From Acidobacteriaceae bacterium (GTDB lineage: Bacteria; Acidobacteriota; Terriglobia; Terriglobales; Acidobacteriaceae): 64,000 nucleotides of DNA. The stretch spans positions 31,857 to 95,856 of the forward strand of contig JASHPJ010000087.1 in NCBI GenBank assembly GCA_030038195.1. The letters are read 5' to 3'. The position numbers and the translations under genes are program-made. Positions 1 to 8,604 of this stretch are shown here, piece after piece (within the stretch, counting starts at the first letter, position 1; every line of letters begins with the position of its first letter). Under the pieces are notes generated by a model. That model was not told where the DNA came from, made no database searches, and worked only from the letters and a program-made list of their open reading frames with translations.

Positions 1-147
1 TGGAAGATCGACGCAAGCGAAGGGCGTGAATGGCCCGCACACTTATGAGAATTACCTGATTACCTGTGGAAGTGCGTTCAGTTTTAAGAAAATGTTAGCA
101 CACAACCATCGCGCGAAACCGTGAAAATGGCATAAAGAAAGGCCCGT

Positions 148-1251
148 TTACTCGTAAGCCAGCGCATCGATGGGGTCTTTGCGCGCGGCCATCCAGGCCG
201 GGTAGAGCGCGCCGCACAGGGAGCCGACGAACGCGATCAATGCGCCTTTCGTAACGAGCAACCAGTTCATGTCCAGATACAGCGTGGGAAATCTCTGCGC
301 CAGAAAAGTCTTGACCACAAAGGAAAGCGCCACGCCCACCAGCACCCCTCCCACGGCTACGACCGCGGTCTCGCGCAGAACTACGCTCACGATCGCCGCC
401 TGGGACGCGCCCATCGATTTCAGAATGCCGATTTCGCGGGTGCGTTCCAGAACCGATGTGTACATCGACTGGAAGATCACAAGAAACCCGATAATGACAG
501 CAATGCCGATCACTACGTCGATGGCGGTGTTCAGGGCAGGAATGCGGTCGGGAGTCATCAGGGAAAGCCATTCGTCCATGGTCATTACCTGGTAGCTTCC
601 CATCCCCGGCCGGGCCAGGATCTCGTCTTCGATCCGCTTGATATTTTCAGGCCGGTCGGCCTTCAGATAAAACGCCGACGCCCTTCCCTCCGAACCGATC
701 AGCTCTCCCATGGTGACGATGGAAATCAGCCTGCGCCCACCCTTGCCGTGAGCATAGATGCCCGCGATGCGAAAAGGATGTTTCAAGACCATGACCGTGT
801 CACCCACGTGATAGCCATGGCCGGAGGCGGCATACACGTCGTCCACAATCATGTCGTAAGGGCCGCTCATCGGTCCTCCCGATAAAAAGACGAAGGGGCT
901 CAACTGGCTGTAAGTTTTGTAGTCGATCCCCCAAAGCACTTCGAGTCCATCGCTCATGGAGAGGCTGGTGATGACAGGAGAAGCGACAACCACGTGCGGC
1001 AGCTTGTCCAGTACATCCGCGAGCTTCACGGAAATCGGCGCCCCGCTCACCCCGTTGAAAAACGTGGCGTTTCCCGGACGTACAATCAGGTCGGCGCCAA
1101 TTCCGTTATTGAGCTTCTTCTGCCCGGTGAGCTGCCCCAGCATGATGGCAATGATGGTCAGCATCATGATCACTTCGATGGCCACCGCAGACACGCTGAT
1201 GAGCGAGCGCAGCGGACGGTGAAGAAGATTGGCGAAGATAAGTTTGTTCAT
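148..1251 (-). CDS. ABC transporter permease, MacB/FtsX type
   Basis: Inner-membrane permease of the MacB/FtsX (type VII ABC) class. One N-terminal membrane segment (about residues 15-40) is followed by a roughly 200-residue extracytoplasmic MacB_PCD-like domain, then three C-terminal membrane segments forming the FtsX domain (about 240-360). The cytoplasmic loop ERTREIGILKSMGAS is the family coupling-helix signature, and the end (ARKDPIDALAYE) is also typical. Such permeases need a separate or fused ATPase and often move lipoproteins or peptides or do mechanotransmission. No ATPase is visible here, but it may lie just beyond the left edge, in the direction of transcription. Substrate unknown. 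Confidence 0.85.
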   Translation of the reverse strand: MNKLIFANLLHRPLRSLISVSAVAIEVIMMLTIIAIMLGQLTGQKKLNNGIGADLIVRPGNATFFNGVSGAPISVKLADVLDKLPHVVVASPVITSLSMSDGLEVLWGIDYKTYSQLSPFVFLSGGPMSGPYDMIVDDVYAASGHGYHVGDTVMVLKHPFRIAGIYAHGKGGRRLISIVTMGELIGSEGRASAFYLKADRPENIKRIEDEILARPGMGSYQVMTMDEWLSLMTPDRIPALNTAIDVVIGIAVIIGFLVIFQSMYTSVLERTREIGILKSMGASQAAIVSVVLRETAVVAVGGVLVGVALSFVVKTFLAQRFPTLYLDMNWLLVTKGALIAFVGSLCGALYPAWMAARKDPIDALAYE

Positions 1252-1630
1252 GCCTGGTGCGGCCCGTGCACTCGGGAGCCTTGCTCAAAAATCTCTCCCT
1301 TTCAAAGGTAACAGCACGACAAGCCGCAAGGCGATCGCTGAAGAAGCTTTCGCCGGCAGGCGAAAGGCGGGATGGCACGGGCCAGCAGGGGAAGCGTGCC
1401 AGATTGGTGCATTCCACCCAGGCTCATGATAATAAAGGTTCTACCGATGAATGATTTTGACGCCGGGCGGGCGCGGGTTTATTGTGATTGTGGAAATCTT
1501 TGCGGGTCTGGGACGTTTTTGAGGAAAGAACACGGGGTTCCCCGGTTCTCTTTTGATTGTGCCGGCTCGGTAGCGGATGGCAACGGTCAAAGGCATTTCC
1601 TGGGCGCTCTCGAGCCCGATTTGGTTGGCT
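1252..1630. other. Intergenic region between divergent genes
   Basis: No convincing gene in 379 bp; it should hold the promoters of the divergent permease and RodZ-like genes. Two hairpins are visible. One is a perfect 8-bp stem CTTTCGCC/GGCGAAAG with a 4-nt loop at 1347-1366. The other (1528-1547, GAAC-GGGG/CCCC-GTTC) is followed by a pyrimidine tract TCTCTTTT and resembles an intrinsic terminator, although no plus-strand gene lies upstream of it. Confidence 0.5.
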
Positions 1631-2137
1631 ATGGGCAGTTTTGGCGAAGACCTGCGCATGGAGCGGATTTCCCGCGGAGTTGCGCTGGAAGACATTACGG
1701 CCGTCACCAAAATCAGCCAGCGACACCTGCTCGCGCTGGAGCAGGAACGATTTCGCCAGCTTCCCGGCGGCATCCTGAACAAAGGTATCGTGCGCGGCTA
1801 CGCCAGCGCGCTGGGGCTGGACGAGCGGGACTGGACCGACCGTTTTTTGAAGGCTTATTCCGCATCCGGCCAGACACTCGACGATGAGCAGGGCTGGACC
1901 GCATTTGCGGCCAACGTGGGCAAGGCCCGGATTCAGCACCACGAAGCCGTGGAGCTGCGGGTGCGATGGCTGGGCGCGGCCGTCCTGCTGCTTGCGGTGG
2001 TTGTGGCAGGCTTCTTGGCCGTGCGCTACTACGGCGTGCGCTCCGGCTGGTGGCCCACGCTGCTGCCCGAGCGCCTGCTGACGGCGGTCGTCGATCTGGT
2101 GCGCTCTTTCTTTGCCTGGGCTATCGCGCGAATCTGA
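1631..2137 (+). CDS. Short RodZ-like HTH membrane protein
   Basis: 168-residue protein with an N-terminal RodZ/HTH_25-type helix-turn-helix domain (about residues 1-75: GEDLRMERISRGVALEDI, then ITKISQRHLLALEQERFRQLPGG-like core and GIVRGYASALGL). A roughly 35-residue linker and one membrane helix (about 112-135, WLGAAVLLLAVVVAGFLAV) follow. Only about 30 residues lie beyond the membrane, so the beta-sheet domain (DUF4115) of full RodZ is missing. RodZ links MreB to the cell-wall elongation complex; here that is only inferred from the HTH type. Start 1631 was chosen because homology begins there; an in-frame ATG at 1577 lacks homology and neither has a clear Shine-Dalgarno. Confidence 0.7.
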   Translation: MGSFGEDLRMERISRGVALEDITAVTKISQRHLLALEQERFRQLPGGILNKGIVRGYASALGLDERDWTDRFLKAYSASGQTLDDEQGWTAFAANVGKARIQHHEAVELRVRWLGAAVLLLAVVVAGFLAVRYYGVRSGWWPTLLPERLLTAVVDLVRSFFAWAIARI

Positions 2138-2223
2138 CCCCGCGCTGCAATCCCCTGCAACCTTTCAGCTCAATGCCGCAATGAGCGCTTGAACCTCTAA
2201 TCCCTGCTGTTCACTGTCATTCT

Positions 2224-2253
2224 TTGTCGCCAATCAGCCCGCGCAATTACCAT
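2224..2253 (+). promoter_or_regulatory. Candidate metK promoter
   Basis: TTGTCG (2224-2229) and TACCAT (2248-2253) with 18-bp spacing would give a leader of about 65 nt. The leader contains stem-loops (AAACC/GGTTT around 2263-2290 enclosing GGC-TTGA-GCC, and the alternative CCCGC/GCGGG at 2280-2295). Weak promoter match; pattern reading only. Confidence 0.35.
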
Positions 2254-2326
2254 AGACAGGTAAAACCATCCGGCTTGAGCCCGCCGGTTTGCGGGTGTCA
2301 TGCAGATCCCTTCAACGGGAAGGAGT

Positions 2327-3496
2327 ATGAAGTTGAGCGATCGTTTCTTGTTTACCTCTGAATGCGTCACAGAAGGCCATCCGGATAAGATGGCTGACCA
2401 GGTGTCGGATGCGATTCTGGATGCCTGCCTGGAGCAGGACCCCTACAGCCGCGTTGCCGCTGAAACGCTCCTGGCCACCGGACTGGTGGTGATTGCCGGT
2501 GAGATTACCACCAAGGCCTACGTGGACTTCCAAAACCTAGTGCGCGGCGTGATAGCCTCGATCGGCTACGACAATGCGCTGTACGGGTTCGACTCCAACA
2601 CCTGCGCGGTGATCTCGACCATCAACAAGCAGTCGGGCGACATTGCACAGGGCGTGGACACGGGCGGCGCCGGTGACCAGGGCATGATGTTCGGCTACGC
2701 GACCAACGAAACGCCGGAGCTGATGCCTGCAGCCATCTCGCTGGCCCACAAGCTCACGCGGCGGCTCACCGAGGTCCGCAAGAACGGCAGGCTGCCCTAC
2801 CTGCGGCCCGACGGCAAAAGCCAGGTAACGGTGGAGTACGACGAGAATGGCCAGCCGGCGCGCATTGACGCGGTGGTGATCTCCAGCCAGCACTCGGAGA
2901 GCGTGGACAACGATGAGTTGCACGCCGACATTCTCAAGCACGTGATCCAGGCGGTGCTGCCGGCCAAGTGGCTTGACGAGCACACCAAGTATCACATCAA
3001 CCCCACCGGACGGTTCGTGATCGGCGGACCGATGGGCGACACCGGGCTGACCGGCCGCAAGATCATCGTGGACACCTACGGCGGCGCCGGGCGGCACGGT
3101 GGCGGCGCCTTCAGCGGCAAGGACCCGACCAAGGTGGACCGCTCGGCCGCCTACGTCGCCCGCTACATCGCCAAGAACCTCGTGGCCGCAGGACTGGCCG
3201 AGAAGGCCGAAGTGCAGCTTGCCTACGCCATCGGCGTGGCCGAGCCGGTTTCAGTGCTGGTGGATACGTTTGGCACGGGCAAGCTGAGCCCGGCCAAGCT
3301 CACCGACCTGGTGCGCAAGAACTTCTCGCTCACGCCCAAGGGCATCATCGAGAGCCTGAACCTGCGCCGGCCAATCTACCAGAAGACGGCGGCTTACGGT
3401 CACTTTGGCCGCAACGAGGCCGAGTTCACCTGGGAGGCAACCGACAAGGCCGCCAAGCTGGCTGAACAGGCAGGCGTTGCGCTGGCTGCCAGATAG
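2327..3496 (+). CDS. metK: S-adenosylmethionine synthetase
   Basis: Makes S-adenosylmethionine from methionine and ATP in the cytosol. Full-length MetK (about 387-389 aa) with the ATP motif [13 protein letters not shown] near the N-terminus, the central [12 protein letters not shown] and the late [16 protein letters not shown] motif that binds phosphate, plus the conserved [17 protein letters not shown] segment. AAGGAG at 2320-2325 is only 1 nt from the ATG at 2327. It is 7 nt from an in-frame TTG at 2333, which would give a start closer to that of E. coli MetK, so TTG 2333 is a serious alternative. Followed by a strong terminator, hence likely monocistronic. Confidence 0.97.
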   Translation: MKLSDRFLFTSECVTEGHPDKMADQVSDAILDACLEQDPYSRVAAETLLATGLVVIAGEITTKAYVDFQNLVRGVIASIGYDNALYGFDSNTCAVISTINKQSGDIAQGVDTGGAGDQGMMFGYATNETPELMPAAISLAHKLTRRLTEVRKNGRLPYLRPDGKSQVTVEYDENGQPARIDAVVISSQHSESVDNDELHADILKHVIQAVLPAKWLDEHTKYHINPTGRFVIGGPMGDTGLTGRKIIVDTYGGAGRHGGGAFSGKDPTKVDRSAAYVARYIAKNLVAAGLAEKAEVQLAYAIGVAEPVSVLVDTFGTGKLSPAKLTDLVRKNFSLTPKGIIESLNLRRPIYQKTAAYGHFGRNEAEFTWEATDKAAKLAEQAGVALAAR

Positions 3497-3519
3497 TCAT
3501 TCTCTTTGAATAATCCTGT

Positions 3520-3573
3520 GGCCGCCGGCTGCCGGCTCCCTGGGCGGAGCCGGTAGCGGCGGCCCATCGTTTT
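3520..3573 (+). terminator. Intrinsic terminator of metK
   Basis: Long GC-rich hairpin: the left arm GGCCGCCGGCTGCCGGCTCC (3520-3539) pairs with GGAGCCGGTAGCGGCGGCC (to 3564) around a short loop, with one bulge and one wobble. The T-run GTTTT (3569-3573) follows, about 25 bp after the metK stop. Confidence 0.8.
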
Positions 3574-3664
3574 AGGACGCGCAGCAATTTTGTGCAAGAA
3601 GCGTGACATAGGTCACAGCCATGGGTAGCTTTCCGGCGCATGCTAGGGCACTAAGGTCGGGGCC

Positions 3665-3865
3665 ATGGATACAGGTGCGATCATTGGAAAGCTTCTTGAG
3701 ATAGAGCAGGCTCTCGGCGTGGAAGACACCGCCAGCCTTCGCGCCAGGGTCATCGACGCACAGGAGTGCGTGCTGCGGATGCAGAAACAACTGATCGAGG
3801 ACCTGCGGGTGCGCTCCGGTCTTTCGATTGTGCGCGAGACCGGGCAGTTGCCGCGGTCGGCGTAA
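3665..3865 (+). CDS. Small hypothetical protein
   Basis: 66-residue acidic/helical protein starting MDTGAIIGKLLEIEQALGVE. Not recognised. The sequence is heptad-like and charged (probable single long helix), with no signal peptide or membrane segment, and lies alone between metK and the carbonic-anhydrase-fold gene. No strong Shine-Dalgarno (GGTCGGGGCC just upstream). Amino-acid composition supports a real gene, but the evidence is compositional. Confidence 0.5.
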   Translation: MDTGAIIGKLLEIEQALGVEDTASLRARVIDAQECVLRMQKQLIEDLRVRSGLSIVRETGQLPRSA

Positions 3866-4110
3866 AACCGACGGCGAACCGCGGGTGCCACGAGCCGCGA
3901 ATCCACCCTTGCAGCTTCGGCTTTTCCTCCTTTCAATCTCCTTTTCCATCTTCGTGCGTCGATGCATGTATAGCACTTTCAGGAATGTGCCGCTGCGCGC
4001 GCATGCGCGAGTCGGGGTTCCCTGCCGCGGCCAGCTACAGCACACCGCTTCCTGAAAAGCTATAGAATCTTCCCGGGATGCCGGAGGCATCCGCGACGAT
4101 GGAGTTAAGG

Positions 4111-4857
4111 ATGCGTCTTTTCGCAACTGTCGCTCTTCTGCTTGGCTTTTCCGCCGTCTGCGCTGCGCAGAATAATGCTTACTGGAACTACACGGGCCAC
4201 ACGGGACCGCTGGTGTGGGGCAAGCTCGACCCCGCTTATGAAGCCTGCTCAAAGGGCCACCAGCAGTCGCCGGTGGATATTCGCGGGGCGCATCTGAATA
4301 CCGCGCTGGCGCCGATCGAGTTCCACTACATTGCCGGGCCGGTGACGGTGGAAAACACCGGGCGCGGCATAGTGGCGCACGTGGACCCAGGCAGCACGAT
4401 TGTGGCCAACGGGGTGCGCTACGAGCTGGTGGACCTCGAGTTTCACCATCCCAGCGAGCATGGCGTGAAGGGCAAGCTGACTGACATGGAGGTCGACCTG
4501 GTGCACAGGAGCGCCGATGGCAAGGTGGCCATCCTGGCGGTGCGGATGAGCGAGATTGCCGGCGACCCGAACGCCACGCTGGCTACGCTGTGGGCGCATC
4601 TGCCGGCAAAGTCCGGGGCCACCGAGAAGATTCCTGACATGGTGAATCTCGGCGGCCTGTTGCCGGGCGACCGCGGCTATTGGACGTATACCGGCTCGGC
4701 TCTCACGCCACCTTGCGCAGAAGACGTGCAGTGGTTCGTCTTCGAGCAGGCACTGAGCATCAGCCGCGACCAACTGCGCGTCTTCTCCGATCTCTACAGG
4801 ATGAATACGCGGCCCTTCCAGGATCTGCACGGACGGCGGATCGAAGCGAACGAGTAA
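4111..4857 (+). CDS. Secreted alpha-carbonic-anhydrase-fold protein with altered active site
   Basis: 248 residues: signal peptide (1-19, cut near CAAQ-NN) and an alpha-type carbonic anhydrase fold (QQSPVDI at 51-57, LEFHHPSEH at 109-117, DMEVDLVHR at 125-133, GSALTPPC at 195-202, NTRPFQ near the end). Alpha enzymes hydrate CO2 using three zinc-binding His. Aligned by eye, the first ligand position is Glu110, the second is His112 and the third is Asp129; the gatekeeper Thr (human Thr199) is Leu198, while Glu116 is kept. It may bind another metal, be inactive, or use neighbouring His113. Start 4111 has GGAG 6 nt upstream and begins the signal peptide; ATGs at 4078 and 4099 are less likely. Confidence 0.85.
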   Translation: MRLFATVALLLGFSAVCAAQNNAYWNYTGHTGPLVWGKLDPAYEACSKGHQQSPVDIRGAHLNTALAPIEFHYIAGPVTVENTGRGIVAHVDPGSTIVANGVRYELVDLEFHHPSEHGVKGKLTDMEVDLVHRSADGKVAILAVRMSEIAGDPNATLATLWAHLPAKSGATEKIPDMVNLGGLLPGDRGYWTYTGSALTPPCAEDVQWFVFEQALSISRDQLRVFSDLYRMNTRPFQDLHGRRIEANE

Positions 4858-4889
4858 TCAGAGACCAGGGGTCAGAGATCAGGGATTGA
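4858..4889. repeat. Heptad degenerate tandem repeat, locus 1
   Basis: Imperfect 7-bp units such as TCAGAGA, TCAGGGA directly after the carbonic-anhydrase-fold stop. The array supplies the stop codon of the convergent HAD gene. The same unit recurs at 13253-13286, 13403-13434 and 53961-53998. Confidence 0.6.
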
Positions 4890-5562
4890 GCGGGGTGAGG
4901 TGGATGACGAGGCCGTCGCTTTGGGGCTCGATGCGCACGTCTGTCAGATTTGGAACCAGGTAGTGGGCGGCGGCGAGGGACTCGACCGGGTGCGAAAAGG
5001 TAGTGGCCACCACGATGCAGCCGGCGGCGTGGCCGGCTTTGGCTCCGGAAGACGAGTCTTCAAAGACGACACACTGCTCGGGCGGAACGCCGAGGATTGC
5101 AGCCCCGGCAAGGAACGGCTCGGGGTTCGGCTTGCCTTGCTTCACCTGGTCGGCCGTGACGATGCGGTCCGGCACGGAGACGCCGCCGGCAGCCAGGCGC
5201 ACGCGGGCCAGCCGCTCGGTGGCGCTGGTAACCACCGTCCAGGAACCCTTGGGAAGAACAGCCAGAAGATCGAGGACGCCGGGGAGAACGGTGAGGCCTT
5301 CGTTGTCGTCCACTTCGAAGTTTTCGATAACCTTTAGCTCGGCGTGGCTGTCGAGATCGGGGCGCAGACGGGCGACGGTTTCCACAGCGCGCCGGCCGTG
5401 GGCGATGCTGATGGCGTATTCGGGGTCGATGCCGCGCATGTGGGACCATTTGGTCCAGCTTCGCTCGACCGAGCCGAGCGAAGAGATGAGGATGCCGTCC
5501 ATGTCGAAGAGGATACCCTTGCAGCGAATCAGGACCGGGGAAGAGGCGACGGAAGAGGCCAT
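4879..5562 (-). CDS. HAD-family sugar phosphatase-like hydrolase
   Basis: 227-residue HAD hydrolase of the beta-phosphoglucomutase/YfbT-like subfamily. Motif I is ILFDMDG (nucleophile Asp20, acid Asp22), motif II VVTSAT, motif III with Lys in KQGKPNPEP, and motif IV VVFEDSSSG. An alpha-helical cap lies between motifs I and II. Likely dephosphorylates sugar or polyol phosphates in the cytosol; substrate not predictable. A TACAAT hexamer (minus strand, 5569-5574) sits 6 nt before the ATG with no Shine-Dalgarno, so the transcript may be leaderless. Confidence 0.85.
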   Translation of the reverse strand: MASSVASSPVLIRCKGILFDMDGILISSLGSVERSWTKWSHMRGIDPEYAISIAHGRRAVETVARLRPDLDSHAELKVIENFEVDDNEGLTVLPGVLDLLAVLPKGSWTVVTSATERLARVRLAAGGVSVPDRIVTADQVKQGKPNPEPFLAGAAILGVPPEQCVVFEDSSSGAKAGHAAGCIVVATTFSHPVESLAAAHYLVPNLTDVRIEPQSDGLVIHLTPLNP

Positions 5563-5723
5563 GGATCTATTGTATCGGGAGGGTGCTGGCGAGGTGGTCG
5601 TGGCGAGGCGGCAGTTTCAAGGTTTGTCAGCAGTCTGAAGTTTATCTGGCATCCTTTTTGACACAAACTCATCACTTTGCGATGCTCAATACACCAGCGG
5701 CGACCGGCCTCTCGAAGTGAAGA

Positions 5724-5912
5724 ATGACAATCGATGAAAGACTTGACGCGATAGCGAATCACCTCGAACTGCTCAGCGTCGATCACCGCCAGTTCAGCAC
5801 AGACGAGATCAAGATGCGCAGCGTGATGGATGACCTCCTCGCCGGGTTTGGCACGCTCGTGGAGCTGGTTCGCAGTCACGAACAGCTCATTGCACGACTC
5901 GAAGGCCGCTAA
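5724..5912 (+). CDS. Small hypothetical helical protein
   Basis: 62 residues (MTIDERLDAIANHLELLS...), predicted almost wholly helical with a heptad pattern, no membrane segment. Function unknown; it resembles short coiled-coil proteins often annotated hypothetical in acidobacteria and cyanobacteria. AAGTGAAGA upstream is a weak ribosome site. Divergent from the HAD gene, convergent with the AsmA gene. Confidence 0.55.
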   Translation: MTIDERLDAIANHLELLSVDHRQFSTDEIKMRSVMDDLLAGFGTLVELVRSHEQLIARLEGR

Positions 5913-5977
5913 ATAACTACCGTCTAAAAACCGGCAGGTTTGGTTGCGACTGGAAGTCGCCAGGTTGAGAGCTCCCT

Positions 5978-8599
5978 TTAGCGATTTCCTGCTTTTGATT
6001 CATTGCGCTGTAGATTCTCTGTGAAGCTGAAGGTGATTTTGGGTGGGTTGGCAAAGGTCAGGGCGCCTCGAACGGAGTGGGTATGGCCGGCTTGGCGAAC
6101 CTGGTTCTGGCCGAAGGTGATGGAGCCGCTGGCAACGGCGGCGTCGGCGGTCCAGTGGTCGAAGCGGGTGAGCGCGGGCGGGAACGTGGTGCGGGATGCC
6201 ACAGCCGCGGCGATGGCACCGTGCTGGCAGTCGAGATGGAGCTCACCCTTTGCCGAGCTGGCCACATCTGCGGCGGTGTAGCCGGAAAACTCCAGCTTGC
6301 CGGAGCCGCTGACTGCGCCGCCGGACCAGCGCAGGCCGATCAACTGGCCGAGAGCCGCGGGGCTGAGTTTCTGGAAGCTGCCTTCGAGCTCGTAGGAGGG
6401 CTTGTCCTGGTCGGTAGCGGGTTTCTGCAGTGTTCCGGAGAGCTGGAGCTGGCCGCCGAGCAGGCCGGCATCGAGACCGGTGATCTCCGCGCCGTCGGGG
6501 TCGATGCGCACAGTTGCCGAGGGCTGGCGGAGTGTGACCGGACCGAGCACGAGCGAATCGGCTTTGATGGCGCCCTGCAGCCGGGGCCAGGGCGGCGCTG
6601 ACGAGGGATGCAGGCGGTCAATCAGGTCCGAAAGCAGCGAACCCTGCTCGCGCACGCCAAGAATCGCTGTCTGCAGCCTGGCCGCATCCAGATCGCCCAG
6701 CGCAAGCTGGAACTGCGGCAGGCATGGCTCCGGGCCGGGGCAGTCGAGCGGAAGATCGAGGCTGGCTGTTCCTTTCACCGTGCCGTAAGAAAAGACGAAC
6801 GGATCCCAGTGAAGCCGGCCATCGCCCAGGTGCAGCGTCGCCTGCACGATCTCCAGATGATTGGCAAGGAAATCCGCACGCCAGTTGGCGTCGTGGAGGG
6901 TCATGGTTCCAGAGAGCGTGTCGCCGCTCTGGCGCGCGGCTGCAGGCGCACCGTTCTCAGCAGGAATCTCCTCTGCCGGGAGCCACGGGCCGGTGACGCT
7001 GAGGTCAAGAGTGATCGGGTCTCCGGCAAGACCGTCAAAGCCGGCCTGGCTTGAAAAACCCGCAGCCTGTGCAAGCTGGCGGGCCCGCGCGAAGCTCACC
7101 GGGCCGTGCAGATCGACCTGATAGCCGCTGAGCGCCAGGCGGAAGCTGACGGCAAGCGGCGCAGCGGCGCCGGCAGGCAGCAACACGGAGCCTGCCAATG
7201 CCTGCCCGGCTGCAGCCTCCACAGCCGGCTCCAGAACGACTTTGGCGGCGCGGACAGGCTGGCTGAGGCCGCCGCCGCTCAGCTCGAAGCCGTCCAGCGT
7301 CAGCGAGCCGGTTAGCGGACCCGGCGCGGGCTCAAGACGAGCCCGCCTGGCTGGAACAGGCCGTTTCTTCTGCGGCGTCGCAGCGGGCTGAGCGGCGGAG
7401 TAGACAAGCTTGCCGCTGACGGTGCCCCCGGCTTCGAGATCGGTCGCAATGCCACTGCGCACGGTGCGCAGCAGGTCAAGACCTGCGCCGGCTGCGATCT
7501 GGTCGAGAACGAGCGTGAGGTTTGACGGCCGGATGGTGGCGGACTGCCCAGGAGTCAGATTGCCGGTGAGCTGGATGCGGCCGTCGCCCAGCGGAGAGCT
7601 GCAGTCGAGATTTTCGAGCGAGCGCAGCGAGTAGTGATAAACGAAGGCGCAGTTGGCGTCGAAGTCAAGCGGCTCGGCGGGAGCGAACTCGGCGCGATGG
7701 ACTCCGGTGGCGCGTAGTTGCGTCGTAACGTGTGCTGCGTCGGCGGTGCCATCCAGGTGCAGGTCGCCGGTGAGATCGCCGCGCCAGCCGGGGTCGGAGC
7801 CGATCAGCAGGCGGGAAAGCTGGCCAAGCTGGGCCTCGCGCCAATCGAGGTCGATGTGGACGGGCATCTCGCGCAGCTCGGGCGCGCGATGCACGCTGGC
7901 TTCCAGGCGCACCTCCCCGGTGTCTTCCAGGTAGAGGCTTACGTCTGTGCGTGCAGGCTGGCCGCGCAGGCGGATGCGCCATTCGCCGGGATCGGCCTGC
8001 CAGAACTCGAAGTCGGTATTGACCAGGGAGAACGGGAGTTTTTCCGCGCCGTTCTTGATGTTGATGCGCGAGTTGGTGGCTTCGAGATAGGGTAGCGGCA
8101 GGACGCCGCGTGCCGGCTCACCGCTGCCAATCGATCCCGCTTTCGCGGCGGCGGTGCGGAAAAGTGGATCCAGGTTCCAGCGGCCGGGCCCGGCGCGCAC
8201 CACGTTGAGGCTGGCTTCGTCCACGCTGATGGTATCGATAGCCAGGCGGCCGCGTAACAGAGAGAGCAGGCGGATGGAGGCAGTGACCGTGTTGGCGTGA
8301 AGCACCGGCTCGGCGCCGTAGGCCGGGTCTTCAGCCACATTCAGGTCAGTGATGACAAAGCCGGGCCGCGGCAACAGGCGCAGTTCGACCGACGACAGCC
8401 GCACCGGCCTGCCCAGCGAGGCGGAGATCAGCCGGGTGATGCGGGCCTTGTATTTGCCGATGCTGAACATCGGCGGAACAAAGATGAAGGCCAGAATGAG
8501 CAGGACTGCCGCGGCCAGGGCAATACGAATCCGCCGGCGGCCAGCTCCGGCACCGCGAGCAGGCGCAGCCGTTTGCCGGCCTTGGGCGTCGTGCATCAT
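5978..8599 (-). CDS. AsmA family protein
   Basis: 873 residues: cytoplasmic N-terminus, one membrane helix (about 24-45, IRIALAAAVLLILAFIFV), then a very long periplasmic region starting with the AsmA motif (KARITRLISASLGRPVRLSSVELRLLPRPGFVITDLNV) and ending with an AsmA_2-like C-terminal part (about 720-870). AsmA-like proteins are thought to form bridges carrying phospholipids across the periplasm, or to affect outer-membrane assembly. The gene lies 5 bp after the signal peptidase gene lepB copy 1 and is probably cotranscribed with it. Confidence 0.85.
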   Translation of the reverse strand: MMHDAQGRQTAAPARGAGAGRRRIRIALAAAVLLILAFIFVPPMFSIGKYKARITRLISASLGRPVRLSSVELRLLPRPGFVITDLNVAEDPAYGAEPVLHANTVTASIRLLSLLRGRLAIDTISVDEASLNVVRAGPGRWNLDPLFRTAAAKAGSIGSGEPARGVLPLPYLEATNSRINIKNGAEKLPFSLVNTDFEFWQADPGEWRIRLRGQPARTDVSLYLEDTGEVRLEASVHRAPELREMPVHIDLDWREAQLGQLSRLLIGSDPGWRGDLTGDLHLDGTADAAHVTTQLRATGVHRAEFAPAEPLDFDANCAFVYHYSLRSLENLDCSSPLGDGRIQLTGNLTPGQSATIRPSNLTLVLDQIAAGAGLDLLRTVRSGIATDLEAGGTVSGKLVYSAAQPAATPQKKRPVPARRARLEPAPGPLTGSLTLDGFELSGGGLSQPVRAAKVVLEPAVEAAAGQALAGSVLLPAGAAAPLAVSFRLALSGYQVDLHGPVSFARARQLAQAAGFSSQAGFDGLAGDPITLDLSVTGPWLPAEEIPAENGAPAAARQSGDTLSGTMTLHDANWRADFLANHLEIVQATLHLGDGRLHWDPFVFSYGTVKGTASLDLPLDCPGPEPCLPQFQLALGDLDAARLQTAILGVREQGSLLSDLIDRLHPSSAPPWPRLQGAIKADSLVLGPVTLRQPSATVRIDPDGAEITGLDAGLLGGQLQLSGTLQKPATDQDKPSYELEGSFQKLSPAALGQLIGLRWSGGAVSGSGKLEFSGYTAADVASSAKGELHLDCQHGAIAAAVASRTTFPPALTRFDHWTADAAVASGSITFGQNQVRQAGHTHSVRGALTFANPPKITFSFTENLQRNESKAGNR

Positions 8600-8604
8600 G
8601 CAGC

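Noticed and set aside
1..124. An open plus-strand frame of 40 codons ending at a stop at 122-124, possibly the 3' end of a gene beginning left of the window.
   Set aside because: No recognisable family and short enough to be chance; cannot be judged without upstream sequence.
2138..2326. A SAM riboswitch upstream of metK.
   Set aside because: No known SAM-aptamer consensus could be read; only unspecific stem-loops are present, so it is kept as a question, not a feature.
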